Of a stretch of DNA of 64,000 nucleotides, positions 7,908 through 18,670 are shown in pieces. The notes below the pieces were generated by a model. That model searched no databases. It was not told where the DNA came from and saw only the letters and a program-made list of their open reading frames with translations. Location: contig CAVVWD010000038.1 of NCBI GenBank assembly GCA_963751835.1, forward strand, positions 50,503 to 114,502, given 5' to 3'. The stretch's first letter is position 1; every line of letters starts with the position of its first letter. Both the position numbers and the translations under genes were made by a program. The stretch comes from JACVRW01 sp963751835. GTDB lineage: Bacteria > Actinomycetota > Thermoleophilia > Solirubrobacterales > Thermoleophilaceae.

Positions 7908-9199
7908 CAGTGCCACACCTCCATGTGCTTCGCGTGGCTCCCCAGGTAGGCGCCTGGGCGGAATTTCTGGTCGTAGAAGTCGAGGTCGAGGTGTTGGGCC
8001 TGCACGTAGTTGAGGATCATCACCGAGGGGATCGTCGCCGGGAACTTCCCGAACGTGTCGTACAGGTACTGGGCCTGCTGCGCGACGCACTCGCGGAAGC
8101 GCTCGTCGTGCACCTGTGCGCTCGAGCGGATCAAGGCCGATTCGCTCCAGGCGCCCTTGGTGTCCTTGTTGTGCACCCCGCCGGAGCCGAACTTGCGCTC
8201 GCAGAGCGCCTCCACCGCCGCCCGCATGTCCTCGTAATGCGGCGGGCAGAACGCCTCGAACACGCCCTCGCGGCCGGTTGGGTTGGGCACCGACCAGCGC
8301 TCGTCCTCGTCGTAGCGGAAACCGAGCCCCGGCACCTCGGGGTTGCCCGAGGCGCCCAGCATCGAGAAGCGGTCGACGCCGTCGAACATCCAGCCGCCGA
8401 GGCCCATCGCCTGGAGCGTCAGGACCCCGGCGAAGCACGAGCAGGCCAGCTCGGCGGTGATCTCGGCCAGCATGTACTGGTCGAAGAACGTGAGCGGGAA
8501 CGGGTCGTCCACGTCCACCAGGCCGCGGTAGCGCTCCATCCCCGGGATCGGCCGGCCGTTCACGTCGTCCGTGAGGCAGTAGCCGTTCTGGACCAGGAAG
8601 CAGATGCCGGCGAGCGCGTGCTGGGCGAGGTCGCCGACGGGGATCGCGAGCAGCGAACCGGGCACGTTGACGCACCAGGTGTTGTGGCCCTCGAGGTAGG
8701 GCTCCTCGCGCGGCAGGTGGATGCGCTCGTCCGAGAGCTTCACGAGCCGCTCCGCGTGGCGCTCCACCATCAGCTCCGGGGTGACCTCCTCGTCCGCCGG
8801 GTCGACCAGCGCGCCGGCGTCGCGGGTGGGGAAGAGGTACGTCCCGGAGTCGTCCGTGAAGAAGAGCTCGGAGGTGTGGAAGCCCGCCGCCGACGGGAAC
8901 GTGCGCCCGGCCGCGCCGGCCGCGTAGTTGGCCATGTGCGGCGCGTAGTGGGCGTTGCGCGTGATCGAGTAGTGCCAGCCCGTGGTGCCGGCCATCGAGG
9001 TGAGCACGACCATGCGCTCGAGCTCGGACAGCGGCAGCGGGTCATGCGGCGACTCGTAGGCGAGCGGGCCGTCCGGGATCTGGGCGCCGAGCGCAACGCG
9101 CCGGGCGCGCCGCCCGTACAGCGCTTCGAGCAGGGGGAAGCCTGCGAGCTGGGCCAGGGCCTCGGTCTGCTTGGTCACACCAGCGTGCGTCGTCGTCAC
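7907..9199 (-). CDS. Conserved hypothetical protein (about 430 aa)
   Basis: No family is recognised with confidence. The protein is soluble, 430 residues, rich in aromatic and acidic residues. It has several Cys (e.g. 'ELACSCFAG', 'GICFLVQNGYC', 'NTWCVNVP') and His-containing motifs ('HYAPHMANY', 'PPHYEDM'), which suggests an enzyme rather than a structural protein. GTG 9199 is chosen because residues upstream in the longer frame (to 9322) overlap the divergent regulator and its operator; a GGAAG-type ribosome site precedes it. The stop overlaps the hydrolase start, so the two genes form a coupled pair and may act on the same compound. The intergenic region with the divergent STAND regulator suggests that regulator controls them. 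Confidence 0.7.
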   Translation of the reverse strand: MTTTHAGVTKQTEALAQLAGFPLLEALYGRRARRVALGAQIPDGPLAYESPHDPLPLSELERMVVLTSMAGTTGWHYSITRNAHYAPHMANYAAGAAGRTFPSAAGFHTSELFFTDDSGTYLFPTRDAGALVDPADEEVTPELMVERHAERLVKLSDERIHLPREEPYLEGHNTWCVNVPGSLLAIPVGDLAQHALAGICFLVQNGYCLTDDVNGRPIPGMERYRGLVDVDDPFPLTFFDQYMLAEITAELACSCFAGVLTLQAMGLGGWMFDGVDRFSMLGASGNPEVPGLGFRYDEDERWSVPNPTGREGVFEAFCPPHYEDMRAAVEALCERKFGSGGVHNKDTKGAWSESALIRSSAQVHDERFRECVAQQAQYLYDTFGKFPATIPSVMILNYVQAQHLDLDFYDQKFRPGAYLGSHAKHMEVWH

Positions 9200-9246
9200 T
9201 CCGTCTCTTCCTTCGAGGTCATTTCGACTACGGGCGTGATGACTTG

Positions 9247-9274
9247 CCTCACATCGTGAGGCCGAACCTACGAT
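9247..9274. promoter_or_regulatory. Operator-like inverted repeat plus -10 (site 1)
   Basis: CCTCAC-ATC-GTGAGG is a perfect 6-bp inverted repeat at 9247-9261. It is followed by CCGAACCT and then TACGAT (9269-9274), which fits a -10 box. The GTG start of the STAND regulator lies 8 nt after that box, so the mRNA is probably leaderless. A closely related 22-bp element (19 of 22 identical) recurs at 12046-12067 upstream of the small secreted protein. The repetition in two promoters argues for a binding site of a shared regulator. Confidence 0.6.
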
Positions 9275-9281
9275 CCCGTCT

Positions 9282-12038
9282 GTGACGTCCCCGCGCGCCG
9301 CGGCCCCGGCAGCCAGGACCACCTTCTTCGGGCGTGAGCGCGAGCTGGCTCACCTACGCGAGCTGCTCAGGCGCGAGCCGCTGGTCACGATCACCGGGCT
9401 GGGCGGGGCCGGGAAGACACGGCTCGCCGCCGAAGTCACGGCCGGGCCGGACGCGCCGCACGCGGATGATGCGCGCTGGTGCGTGCTTACCGCGCTCGAC
9501 GACGACGCGGCCGTGGCGAACGCGGTCGCCGACGCGCTTGGACGTGACGGCGGCGCCGACGCGGTGGTCGAGGCGCTGAACGAGCGCCCGCGGCTGCTGG
9601 TGCTCGACAACTGCGAGCACGTGCTGGCGGGAGCGGTCGAGCTCGTCGACCGCATCCTCGCCGACTGTCCCGACGCCGGCCTGCTCGCCACGAGCCGCGA
9701 GCCGCTCGGTGTTGACGGCGAGCACGTGCTCCAGCTCGGCCCGCTGGAGCTGCCGCGTGAGGACGACCTCGAGGCGCCCGAGCGCTCCGAGGCGGTCGCG
9801 CTGTTTGTCGACCGCGCCCGGGCCGTCCGCTGGGATTTCGAGCTCGGGCCCGAGAACGTCGAGCCGGTGGCGCGCATCTGCCGGCGACTCGACGGCTTGC
9901 CGCTGGCGATCGAGCTGGCCGCAGCGCGCTCGCGCTCCCGCTCGCCCGCCGAGATCGCCGAGCACCTCGACGAGCGCTTCTCGCTGCTGACCCGCCCGCG
10001 CTCGCGGGAGGGCGAGCGTCACCGGACGCTGCGCGCCACGATCGACTGGTCGTACCGGTTGCTGTCGGAGCCCGAACGGCTCGCCCTGGACCGCATGGGC
10101 GTGTTCGCCGGGCGGCTCGAGCTCGATGCGGCGGGCGAGGTCTGCGCCGGCGAGGGCGTCGAGCGCGCGGACATACTCGACCTGCTCGACAGCCTCGTGC
10201 GGCGCTCCCTGCTCGTGGCCTCGGAGGAGGACGGGGTCATGCGCTACGGCATGCTCGAGTCGATCCGCCACTACGCGCTCGAGCGGCTCGCAGAGCGCGG
10301 CGACGAGACGCGCGTGCGCGGACTGCACGCCGACCATTTCGCGGCGCGTGCCGACAGCATGCGCCGCGACGCCGAGGCGTTCTGGTCGAGCGAGATGCTG
10401 CGCGCCGGAATAAGGGCGTTCGACGAGGTGCGCGCGGCGGCGCTCTGGTCGGTCCGGCACGACGAGTCGCACGAGCGCGCTTTCACGCTCGTCGCCTCCC
10501 TGTGGCCGCTGTGCCACTCCCTCCACGCGGCCGAGATCGCCTCGCTCTGCCGGCAGGCGCTCGAGCGCTGGCCGGACGTGCACGACGCCCTCGGGCAGGA
10601 GGCCCTGGGCGCGGCGGCCGTGGCCGAGTTCACCTCGGGCCAGGCCTCGCTCGCCGCCGAGCATGCGCGCAGCGCGATCGCGGCCGAGCGCGACGATGCA
10701 CCCCCGGCCGCGCTGGCCAGGCGGGCGGTGGCGCTCGTGACCTACGGCTTCCTGGGCGACGTGGAGGACGGACTCGAGCGGATCGACGACGCGGTCCAGG
10801 CGGCCTGGGCCGCGGCCATGCCCGCCGTGGCGCTCGAGATGTCGGTGCTGCGTTCGCAGGCGCTCGCCGCGGCCGGCCGCTACGACGAGGCCGTCCGTGT
10901 CGGCGAGGCCGCTCGCCGCGAGGCCGGGCGCATGGAGAGCCCCTACATGCTGGCCTGGGTGCTCTACACCCTCGGCACCGTGCTGAAGTCGGGCGGGGAC
11001 GAGCGTGCCGCGGCCTGCTTCACCGAGAGCCTGCGGCTGGCGCGCGAGAACGACTCCTATTTGGTGACCGGCAGCAGCATGCGCCAGCTCGCGGCGCTCG
11101 CGATCGCGTCGGGGCGCGACGGGGAGGCGGCCGACCTCCTGGTGCGCGCGTACGAGCACTTCACGTCCACGGGTGACCGTCCGCAGCGCTGGGACGTGCT
11201 GCGAACGAGCGCGCCGCTGCTGGCCCGGCGCGGAGGCCGGGAGCTCGCGGCACGCGTGCTCGCGGGCGCCGAGGCCGACCCGCGTGCCCGCCGTCCCGCA
11301 CCGCTCGAGGCGGACGCGCTCGCGAAGCTGGGCGCCGAGCTGGCGGACGAGCGGCGGGCGGCCTCGTTGACGCCGCCCCTGCTTGAGGACGTGGGGCCGG
11401 CGGTGGTGGGGGAGCTGCGCGCCCCGGACACGCCGGTCGCCGGGGCTCCCGCGCCCGAGGCGCCCGCTCCGGGGCAGGTGTTCCGGCGCGAGGGCGAGCT
11501 GTGGCGGCTCTCCTACGACGGGGCGGACGCCCACCTCCCGGACTTGAAGGGTCTCCACGACCTGGTCCGCCTGCTGGCGGCGCCCGGCGAGGAGGTCCAT
11601 TGCCTCGAGCTGGCGGCCGGCGCGGCGGCACCTCCGGCGCGCGCGCCGGCGGCCGAGGACGGGCTCGGAAGGCAGGGCCACGCCGGCGAGCTGCTCGACG
11701 AGCGCGCCCGGACCGAGTTCCGGCGCCGCATCGAGGACCTCCGCGAGGACCTCGAACTGGCGGAGGCCGCGAACGACCCGCTGCGGGTGGAGCGCGCACG
11801 CGCCGAGCTCGACGCCGTGACCGCCGCGCTCGCCTCGGCGTTTGGGCTCGGCGGCCGCGCCCGCAAGGCCGGCGACCCGGCCGAACGCGCCCGCTCGGCG
11901 GTGACATGGCGCATCCGCAGCGCCCTCTCGAAGGTCGAGGCCGCCCATCCGGCGCTCGGCGCCCATCTGCGCAACTCGGTCAGCACCGGGACCTTCTGCT
12001 CCTACCGGCCGGAACGTCCGGTCGACTGGCTGCTCTGA
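9282..12038 (+). CDS. STAND-type NB-ARC ATPase transcriptional regulator
   Basis: A 918-residue predicted ATPase. An NB-ARC-like nucleotide-binding module opens the protein: Walker A 'GLGGAGKTRLA' near residue 40, Walker B 'RLLVLDNCEHV' near 105, then 'LLATSREPL' and 'RRLDGLPLAIELAAAR'. A long alpha-helical, TPR-like middle follows (~350-680). There is no LuxR HTH at the end. The C-terminus (~730-918) has a 'LWRLSYDG..LPDLKGL.DL..LL' unit, then a coiled-coil with 'LDERARTEFRRRI', then 'VTWRIRSALSKVE'. As best recalled, this arrangement recurs in actinobacterial signalling ATPases and may read out a bound ligand. GTG 9282 appears leaderless. The gene is flanked on both sides by the same operator-like element, suggesting a small regulon with 12110-12460 and 7907-9199. 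Confidence 0.8.
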   Translation: MTSPRAAAPAARTTFFGRERELAHLRELLRREPLVTITGLGGAGKTRLAAEVTAGPDAPHADDARWCVLTALDDDAAVANAVADALGRDGGADAVVEALNERPRLLVLDNCEHVLAGAVELVDRILADCPDAGLLATSREPLGVDGEHVLQLGPLELPREDDLEAPERSEAVALFVDRARAVRWDFELGPENVEPVARICRRLDGLPLAIELAAARSRSRSPAEIAEHLDERFSLLTRPRSREGERHRTLRATIDWSYRLLSEPERLALDRMGVFAGRLELDAAGEVCAGEGVERADILDLLDSLVRRSLLVASEEDGVMRYGMLESIRHYALERLAERGDETRVRGLHADHFAARADSMRRDAEAFWSSEMLRAGIRAFDEVRAAALWSVRHDESHERAFTLVASLWPLCHSLHAAEIASLCRQALERWPDVHDALGQEALGAAAVAEFTSGQASLAAEHARSAIAAERDDAPPAALARRAVALVTYGFLGDVEDGLERIDDAVQAAWAAAMPAVALEMSVLRSQALAAAGRYDEAVRVGEAARREAGRMESPYMLAWVLYTLGTVLKSGGDERAAACFTESLRLARENDSYLVTGSSMRQLAALAIASGRDGEAADLLVRAYEHFTSTGDRPQRWDVLRTSAPLLARRGGRELAARVLAGAEADPRARRPAPLEADALAKLGAELADERRAASLTPPLLEDVGPAVVGELRAPDTPVAGAPAPEAPAPGQVFRREGELWRLSYDGADAHLPDLKGLHDLVRLLAAPGEEVHCLELAAGAAAPPARAPAAEDGLGRQGHAGELLDERARTEFRRRIEDLREDLELAEAANDPLRVERARAELDAVTAALASAFGLGGRARKAGDPAERARSAVTWRIRSALSKVEAAHPALGAHLRNSVSTGTFCSYRPERPVDWLL

Positions 12039-12045
12039 GACCAAT

Positions 12046-12077
12046 CTCACGCCGTGAGGCCGGACCTCACGCTTGAG
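12046..12077. promoter_or_regulatory. Operator-like inverted repeat (site 2)
   Basis: CTCAC-GCC-GTGAG at 12046-12058 is an inverted repeat. GTGAGG-CCGGA-CCTCAC (12054-12070) forms a second, overlapping one. The first 22 bases match site 1 (9248-9269) at 19 positions. It lies 8 nt past the STAND stop and about 40 nt before the start of the next gene, where an operator would be expected. Confidence 0.55.
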
Positions 12078-12109
12078 TTGACGAGACGATCTCGACCAAG
12101 GAGCCCTCG

Positions 12110-12460
12110 ATGTCCGCCTCCGCCGTACGGCGCCTGACGGCCGCCGGCCTCGCCTCACTCGCCATCGGAGCAGTGCTGGCGGCTCCGGCCATGGCGGGGC
12201 CCCTCGACCGGGCCGAACAGGCCGCCCGCGCCGCGACGGCTCCCGAGCCGGTCCTGGCCGCGGTCTGCCTCCCGGCCGACAAGCAGCAGCGGAGCGGCCG
12301 CTCCCGGCGAGCCCTGTGCCTGCTCGCGCATCCTGCGCCCGAGGGCAGCATCTGCCGCTCGCTCGTGAGCGTGCGGACGTCCGGCAACGTACGGAGCGTG
12401 AAGCTGATCAGGCGCGTCTGCCTGGCGGTCCGGGACCTGAGGCCGGAGTTCCGGCCCTGA
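12110..12460 (+). CDS. Small secreted Cys-containing protein, unknown function
   Basis: A 116-residue protein with a clear signal peptide: positively charged start, hydrophobic run 'LASLAIGAVLA', and APAMA-type cleavage site near residue 29. The mature part of about 87 residues is basic and has four cysteines (in 'AVCLPA', 'ALCLLA', 'SICRSL', 'RVCLAV'), which could form two disulfides. ATG 12110 has a good AAGGAG site. No family is recognised. It follows the STAND ATPase by 71 nt and shares the operator-like element found before that gene, so co-regulation is likely. A signalling or stress role is only a guess. Confidence 0.65.
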   Translation: MSASAVRRLTAAGLASLAIGAVLAAPAMAGPLDRAEQAARAATAPEPVLAAVCLPADKQQRSGRSRRALCLLAHPAPEGSICRSLVSVRTSGNVRSVKLIRRVCLAVRDLRPEFRP

Positions 12461-12476
12461 TCGCGCGCCAACGCGG

Positions 12477-13511
12477 TCAGCGCAGGTAGACCGGGTTCGA
12501 CAGGATCCAGGTGCGCTCGCGCCCTTTCGCGCGGCGGAGCGCCTCCACCCTGTACACGCCGGGCTCCTCGACCTCGCGGTCTAGCAGCGTCCCCTCGGCG
12601 GCGGCGATCTCCTCACCGTCGCGAAACAGCCGCACTCGCGCGGGCAGGGGCGTCCGCACCCGCAGCGTCCGCCGGCCGGCCGGCGCCTCGGCACCCATCG
12701 CAAGGTCGTCGGCCTCGAAGCGGAAGCCGCGCGCCGGCGCGATCGCGTCGACCGCGATGTAGCAGCGCCCTGTACGGAGCGCTCCGTAGACCTGCTCGCG
12801 GTCGTGCTCGAGATCGCGGGAGGGCGCCTCCTCGCACAGCACGTGCGTGCGGATGAAGCGGAACGAGCGCCGGTAGGCCATCAGGCGCAGCGGCACGACC
12901 GGCCCGATCCGCTTACCGACCTGGTGCGCGTCGAGCCCTCCCAGCGCGACCACCCGGCGCCGGCGGCAGAGCTCGTCCCAGGCGTCGACGTTGCGTGCCG
13001 GCGGGCGCTTGAGAGCCCGAAGCGGCGCGGCGATGAAGAGCAGGACCTGGGCGATGCTGTCCGCCGCCTCGGCTGTGTCGGTCACGAAGCTCCACAGCTC
13101 GACGCCGTGGAGCGCCTCGCTGTCGAGCCCGTCGAAGGGCATCCCGTCGCCGACGCGCCTGAAGCGCCGCGACCCCTGCGACCAGGGGTGCGCGGCGAAG
13201 CCCACACCGCCGGCCTCCGCCACGGCCCGGCAGATCCCGTCCGCGTCCAGCTCGCGGTGGTCGATCGGCTCGTCGATCCCGAAGGCGAGGTAGTGGTTGT
13301 GGCGCCGCGGGGAGACCTCCTCGCCCACCAGCAGCAGCACGTCGCCGTACCAGCCCTCCTCGCCGCGCCGCTTGGCCTCGAGCGTGTCGTGATCGGTGAG
13401 CAGCACCACGTCCACACCGGCGCGGCGGCCCGCGCGGGCGATCTGGCGCACGGTCCCGGTCCCGTCCGAGTAGGTCGAGTGGAGGTGGACCACGCAGGCG
13501 AGGTCGTGCAT
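12477..13511 (-). CDS. PHP-domain metallohydrolase (CehA/McbA-like)
   Basis: A 344-residue PHP-superfamily protein. The N-terminal 'HLHSTYSDGT' (residues ~9-18) and 'LLTDHDT' (~38-44) supply the first metal ligands; 'GEEVS', 'FAAHPW' and a later 'GLDAHQVGK' provide the remaining His/Glu/Asp positions of a trinuclear site. This set fits CehA/McbA-type PHP phosphoesterases or esterases rather than DNA polymerase exonuclease domains. A C-terminal beta-sandwich-like region (~250-344) follows, as in several CehA proteins. It lies 6 nt downstream of the ABC permease gene on the same strand, so it is the last gene of that operon. The substrate is unknown. Confidence 0.82.
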   Translation of the reverse strand: MHDLACVVHLHSTYSDGTGTVRQIARAGRRAGVDVVLLTDHDTLEAKRRGEEGWYGDVLLLVGEEVSPRRHNHYLAFGIDEPIDHRELDADGICRAVAEAGGVGFAAHPWSQGSRRFRRVGDGMPFDGLDSEALHGVELWSFVTDTAEAADSIAQVLLFIAAPLRALKRPPARNVDAWDELCRRRRVVALGGLDAHQVGKRIGPVVPLRLMAYRRSFRFIRTHVLCEEAPSRDLEHDREQVYGALRTGRCYIAVDAIAPARGFRFEADDLAMGAEAPAGRRTLRVRTPLPARVRLFRDGEEIAAAEGTLLDREVEEPGVYRVEALRRAKGRERTWILSNPVYLR

Positions 13512-13517
13512 GGGTGG

Positions 13518-14264
13518 CTAGTCCAGGTCGCGGCTGATCAGCAGCGCCGCCCCGGCGGCGAAGGCCGCGCTGATCCAGGCGAGCATGGCGAGCAGCGCCA
13601 GGCCGGGGGAGAGGACGTCGACGTCCTCCGGTAGCCCGGCGTTTTCGGGCGGGATGTCCTGGATGCCGATCGGCAGGCCGCTGAAGGGGCTGAAGCGGGC
13701 GACCTCCGGGGCGAGGGCGGCGACCGCCGGATCGACCGCAAAGCCGACCACGAGCAGGCCGACCACAGCCACCACCTGGTTGCGCACGAGCGCGCCGATC
13801 CCTACGCCGAAGGCGCCGAGCAGCGCCGCCACCACTGCGTTCCGCGCGATCTGCTCGATCAGCTCGCCCGCCTCCGGCGTGGGGAGATCGCGCACGGACA
13901 GGATGACGAGCCCGACCACCGTGATGGTGATCGAGATCAGCAGCGAGAGCACGAGCCCTGCCGCCGCGAACGCGATCGTCTTGGCGGCGAGGAAGCGCAG
14001 GCGGTCCGGGGCGGCGAGGAGCGAGCTGGTGATCGTCTTGTGGCGCCACTCGCCCGTGATCCCGATCACCGCGAGGATCGTGATGAACAGGCTGCTGGTA
14101 TCGGACGTGAAGACGTCGGTGAGCACCTCGTCCTTGGTCGGCTCCGTGAGCAGAGCCACGAGCACGGTGATGAGGAGCGACGTCCCGACCGCGGCGGCCG
14201 TGAGCGCCAGGAACGTCCGCGTGGTGCGCAGCTTGATCAGCTCGGCCTGGAGCAGCGCCGTCAT
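13518..14264 (-). CDS. ABC-2-type transporter permease
   Basis: A 248-residue membrane protein with about six hydrophobic helices. Its start overlaps the stop of the ATP-binding subunit by 4 nt. The N-terminal 'LQAELIKLRTTRTF' is the usual opening of actinobacterial ABC-2 permeases. A large extracytoplasmic loop near residues 175-215 precedes the last helix. Together with the ATPase it forms a simple exporter of unknown cargo, possibly a lipid, peptide or drug. The PHP gene follows directly. Confidence 0.85.
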   Translation of the reverse strand: MTALLQAELIKLRTTRTFLALTAAAVGTSLLITVLVALLTEPTKDEVLTDVFTSDTSSLFITILAVIGITGEWRHKTITSSLLAAPDRLRFLAAKTIAFAAAGLVLSLLISITITVVGLVILSVRDLPTPEAGELIEQIARNAVVAALLGAFGVGIGALVRNQVVAVVGLLVVGFAVDPAVAALAPEVARFSPFSGLPIGIQDIPPENAGLPEDVDVLSPGLALLAMLAWISAAFAAGAALLISRDLD

Positions 14265-15163
14265 ACCCCGTGCTCCGTGAGCTCGAAGAAGGCCTCCTCG
14301 AGCGAACGCGTCTGAACCCCGAGCTCCCGCAGCACCACGCGATGCTCGGCAGCAACCTCGCCGACCGCCTCGGGCGCCACGCCGTGAACGAGCAGGAGAT
14401 CGCCCGTCTGGCCGTCGACCGCGATGCCGCGCTCGCGCAAGAGGCCGGCAAGCCGCTGGCAGTCGGCGGAGCGCACGCGCGCGATCGGCTCGCCGCCTCC
14501 GCCGAGCACGTGCTCGATCGGGCCGCTTGCCCGCATCACGCCCTTGGCGATCACCACGACCTCGTCGACCGACTGCTCAACCTCGGACAGCAGGTGGCTC
14601 GAGACCAGCACCGCCCGCCCGCGGGCGGCCTCTGCCCGCAGCAGGTCCCGCACCCAGCGGATGCCGGGCGGGTCGAGACCGTTGGTCGGCTCGTCGAGGA
14701 TCAGCACCCGCGGGTCGCCGAGCAGCGCGGCCGCGATCGCCAGGCGCTGGCGCATGCCCATCGAGTAACCCTTCACTCGGCGGTCCGCCGCCTCCGTCAG
14801 GCCCACCTGCTCGAGCAGCTCGGATACGCGCTCGGGCGAATGGCGGCCGGCGGCGGCGAGGACGCGCAGGTGGTTGCGCCCGCTGCGGCCGGGGTGGAAG
14901 CTCGCGTTCTCGAGCACCGCGCCGACGTGGGCGCTCGGATGCTCGAGCTCTTCGTAGCGCTTGCCGCCGAATGTGCCGGTGCCCCTGTCGGGGTGAATCA
15001 ACCCCAGCAGGCAGCGCAGCGTGGTTGATTTGCCCGCCCCGTTCGGTCCGAGGAATCCGGTTACGCGGCCGGCGTTCACCTCGAACGACATGTCGGAGAC
15101 GGCCTGCACGGCGCCGAAGCGCTTGCTTAGTCCCTCGATCTCGACTGCCGCGACGTCCGTCAT
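14261..15163 (-). CDS. ABC transporter ATP-binding protein
   Basis: A 300-residue ABC ATPase of the ABC-2/drug-exporter class. Walker A is GPNGAGKST (residues ~39-47), the signature appears as 'YSMGMRQRL', Walker B is 'VLILDEPTNGLDP', and the switch His lies in 'VLVSSHLLSEVE'. The last ~80 residues form the accessory C-terminal domain common in these exporters. The gene is first in the three-gene minus-strand operon (ATPase, permease, PHP hydrolase) and is divergent from aconitase, with 66 nt between starts. Confidence 0.9.
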   Translation of the reverse strand: MTDVAAVEIEGLSKRFGAVQAVSDMSFEVNAGRVTGFLGPNGAGKSTTLRCLLGLIHPDRGTGTFGGKRYEELEHPSAHVGAVLENASFHPGRSGRNHLRVLAAAGRHSPERVSELLEQVGLTEAADRRVKGYSMGMRQRLAIAAALLGDPRVLILDEPTNGLDPPGIRWVRDLLRAEAARGRAVLVSSHLLSEVEQSVDEVVVIAKGVMRASGPIEHVLGGGGEPIARVRSADCQRLAGLLRERGIAVDGQTGDLLLVHGVAPEAVGEVAAEHRVVLRELGVQTRSLEEAFFELTEHGV

Positions 15164-15217
15164 GCGCGGCGCAAGCTACCCGACCGCACGGCGGGCCTTG
15201 GGCCAGGTCGGACTGGG

Positions 15218-15229
15218 TAACTTTCCAGT

Positions 15230-15232
<3 letters not shown>
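15218..15232 (+). promoter_or_regulatory. Probable leaderless promoter of aconitase
   Basis: TAACTT (15218-15223) fits a -10 box and lies only 6 nt before the GTG start at 15230, with no Shine-Dalgarno in between. This spacing predicts transcription starting at or next to the start codon. No strong -35 is visible. Confidence 0.4.
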
Positions 15233-17959
<2,727 letters not shown>

Positions 17960-18021
17960 GCGGGCCCGCGGCCGGTGAACGCGCCCCCGGGCCCACGCTC
18001 CGGCACCCGCTGTGAGCGCAC

Positions 18022-18050
18022 TTGACATCTGATAGGTCAATCAATAAGCT
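18022..18050 (+). promoter_or_regulatory. Promoter and operator of the TetR gene
   Basis: TTGACA (18022-18027), a 17-bp spacer and TAAGCT (18045-18050) make a good sigma-70 promoter. The spacer contains CTGATAGGTCAATCAATAA (18029-18047). The same 19-bp box recurs with two mismatches at 18638-18656 before the MFS gene. TTGAC...GTCAA (18022-18040) is an inverted repeat across the -35. Binding by the TetR product would block the polymerase, so autorepression is expected. Confidence 0.7.
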
Positions 18051-18058
18051 TCTTCCTG

Positions 18059-18613
18059 ATGGCCACTCGAAGCACCACAACGACGCGCAGGTCAGGCCAG
18101 CGAGCCAGCTCGGACGAGCGTCGCGAGCAGGTGATCGCCGCCGCCACGAAGGAATTCGCGGCGCACGGTTTCCACGCCGCGAGCACCGGCGCAATCGCGA
18201 AGCGCGCGGGGATCTCGCAGCCGTACATCTACGCGCTGTTTCCGAACAAGCATGAGCTGTTCCTCGCCACCGAGGCGCACGTCGTGCAGCGCATCCGGGA
18301 CGCGTTCACCGAGGCCGCCCAAGGGGCCGACGATCCCGAGGCGAAGCTCGAGGCGATGGGCAGGGCCTATGCGAAGTTGCTCGAGGACCGCGACGAGATC
18401 CTGGTCCAGATGCAGGCTCAAGCCGCTGCCGGCGACCCCGCCCTGCGCGACCCGGTGCGCAAGGGATTCATGGGCGTCGTCGACCACGTCAGCCGCGTCG
18501 CGGGCGTCAGCCGCGAGCGAGCGGTCGAGTTCGTCGCTGTCGGGATGTACCTCAACGTGGTCGCCGCCCTCGATCTCCCGGACGAGTACTCGCCCGTGAC
18601 ACACGAGGAATGA
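18059..18613 (+). CDS. TetR-family repressor of the adjacent MFS pump
   Basis: A 184-residue TetR regulator. The N-terminal HTH spans about residues 22-68 ('REQVIAAATKEFAAHGFHAAS', 'IAKRAGISQPYIYALF', 'NKHELFLA'), followed by an all-helical ligand-binding domain. ATG 18059 lies 9 nt after the -10 box with no clear Shine-Dalgarno, so it is close to leaderless. The MFS pump starts 58 nt after its stop. Both promoters carry the same 19-bp box, so it very probably represses both genes until a pump substrate binds. Confidence 0.9.
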   Translation: MATRSTTTTRRSGQRASSDERREQVIAAATKEFAAHGFHAASTGAIAKRAGISQPYIYALFPNKHELFLATEAHVVQRIRDAFTEAAQGADDPEAKLEAMGRAYAKLLEDRDEILVQMQAQAAAGDPALRDPVRKGFMGVVDHVSRVAGVSRERAVEFVAVGMYLNVVAALDLPDEYSPVTHEE

Positions 18614-18637
18614 GCGGCTCTCTTTTTTCTCAACGAA

Positions 18638-18656
18638 CTGATAGATCAACCAATAA
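18638..18656 (+). promoter_or_regulatory. Second TetR operator box, upstream of the MFS gene
   Basis: CTGATAGATCAACCAATAA at 18638-18656 matches the box at 18029-18047 at 17 of 19 positions. It lies 15 nt before the MFS start codon, so the pump appears to have its own repressible promoter or operator rather than only read-through from the TetR gene. Confidence 0.65.
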
Positions 18657-18670
18657 CACGGAGATACAGA

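Noticed and set aside
11161..11907. Long Pro/Arg-rich minus-strand frame inside the STAND gene
   Set aside because: Composition is that of an antisense shadow in GC-rich DNA, with no start signal and no family resemblance.
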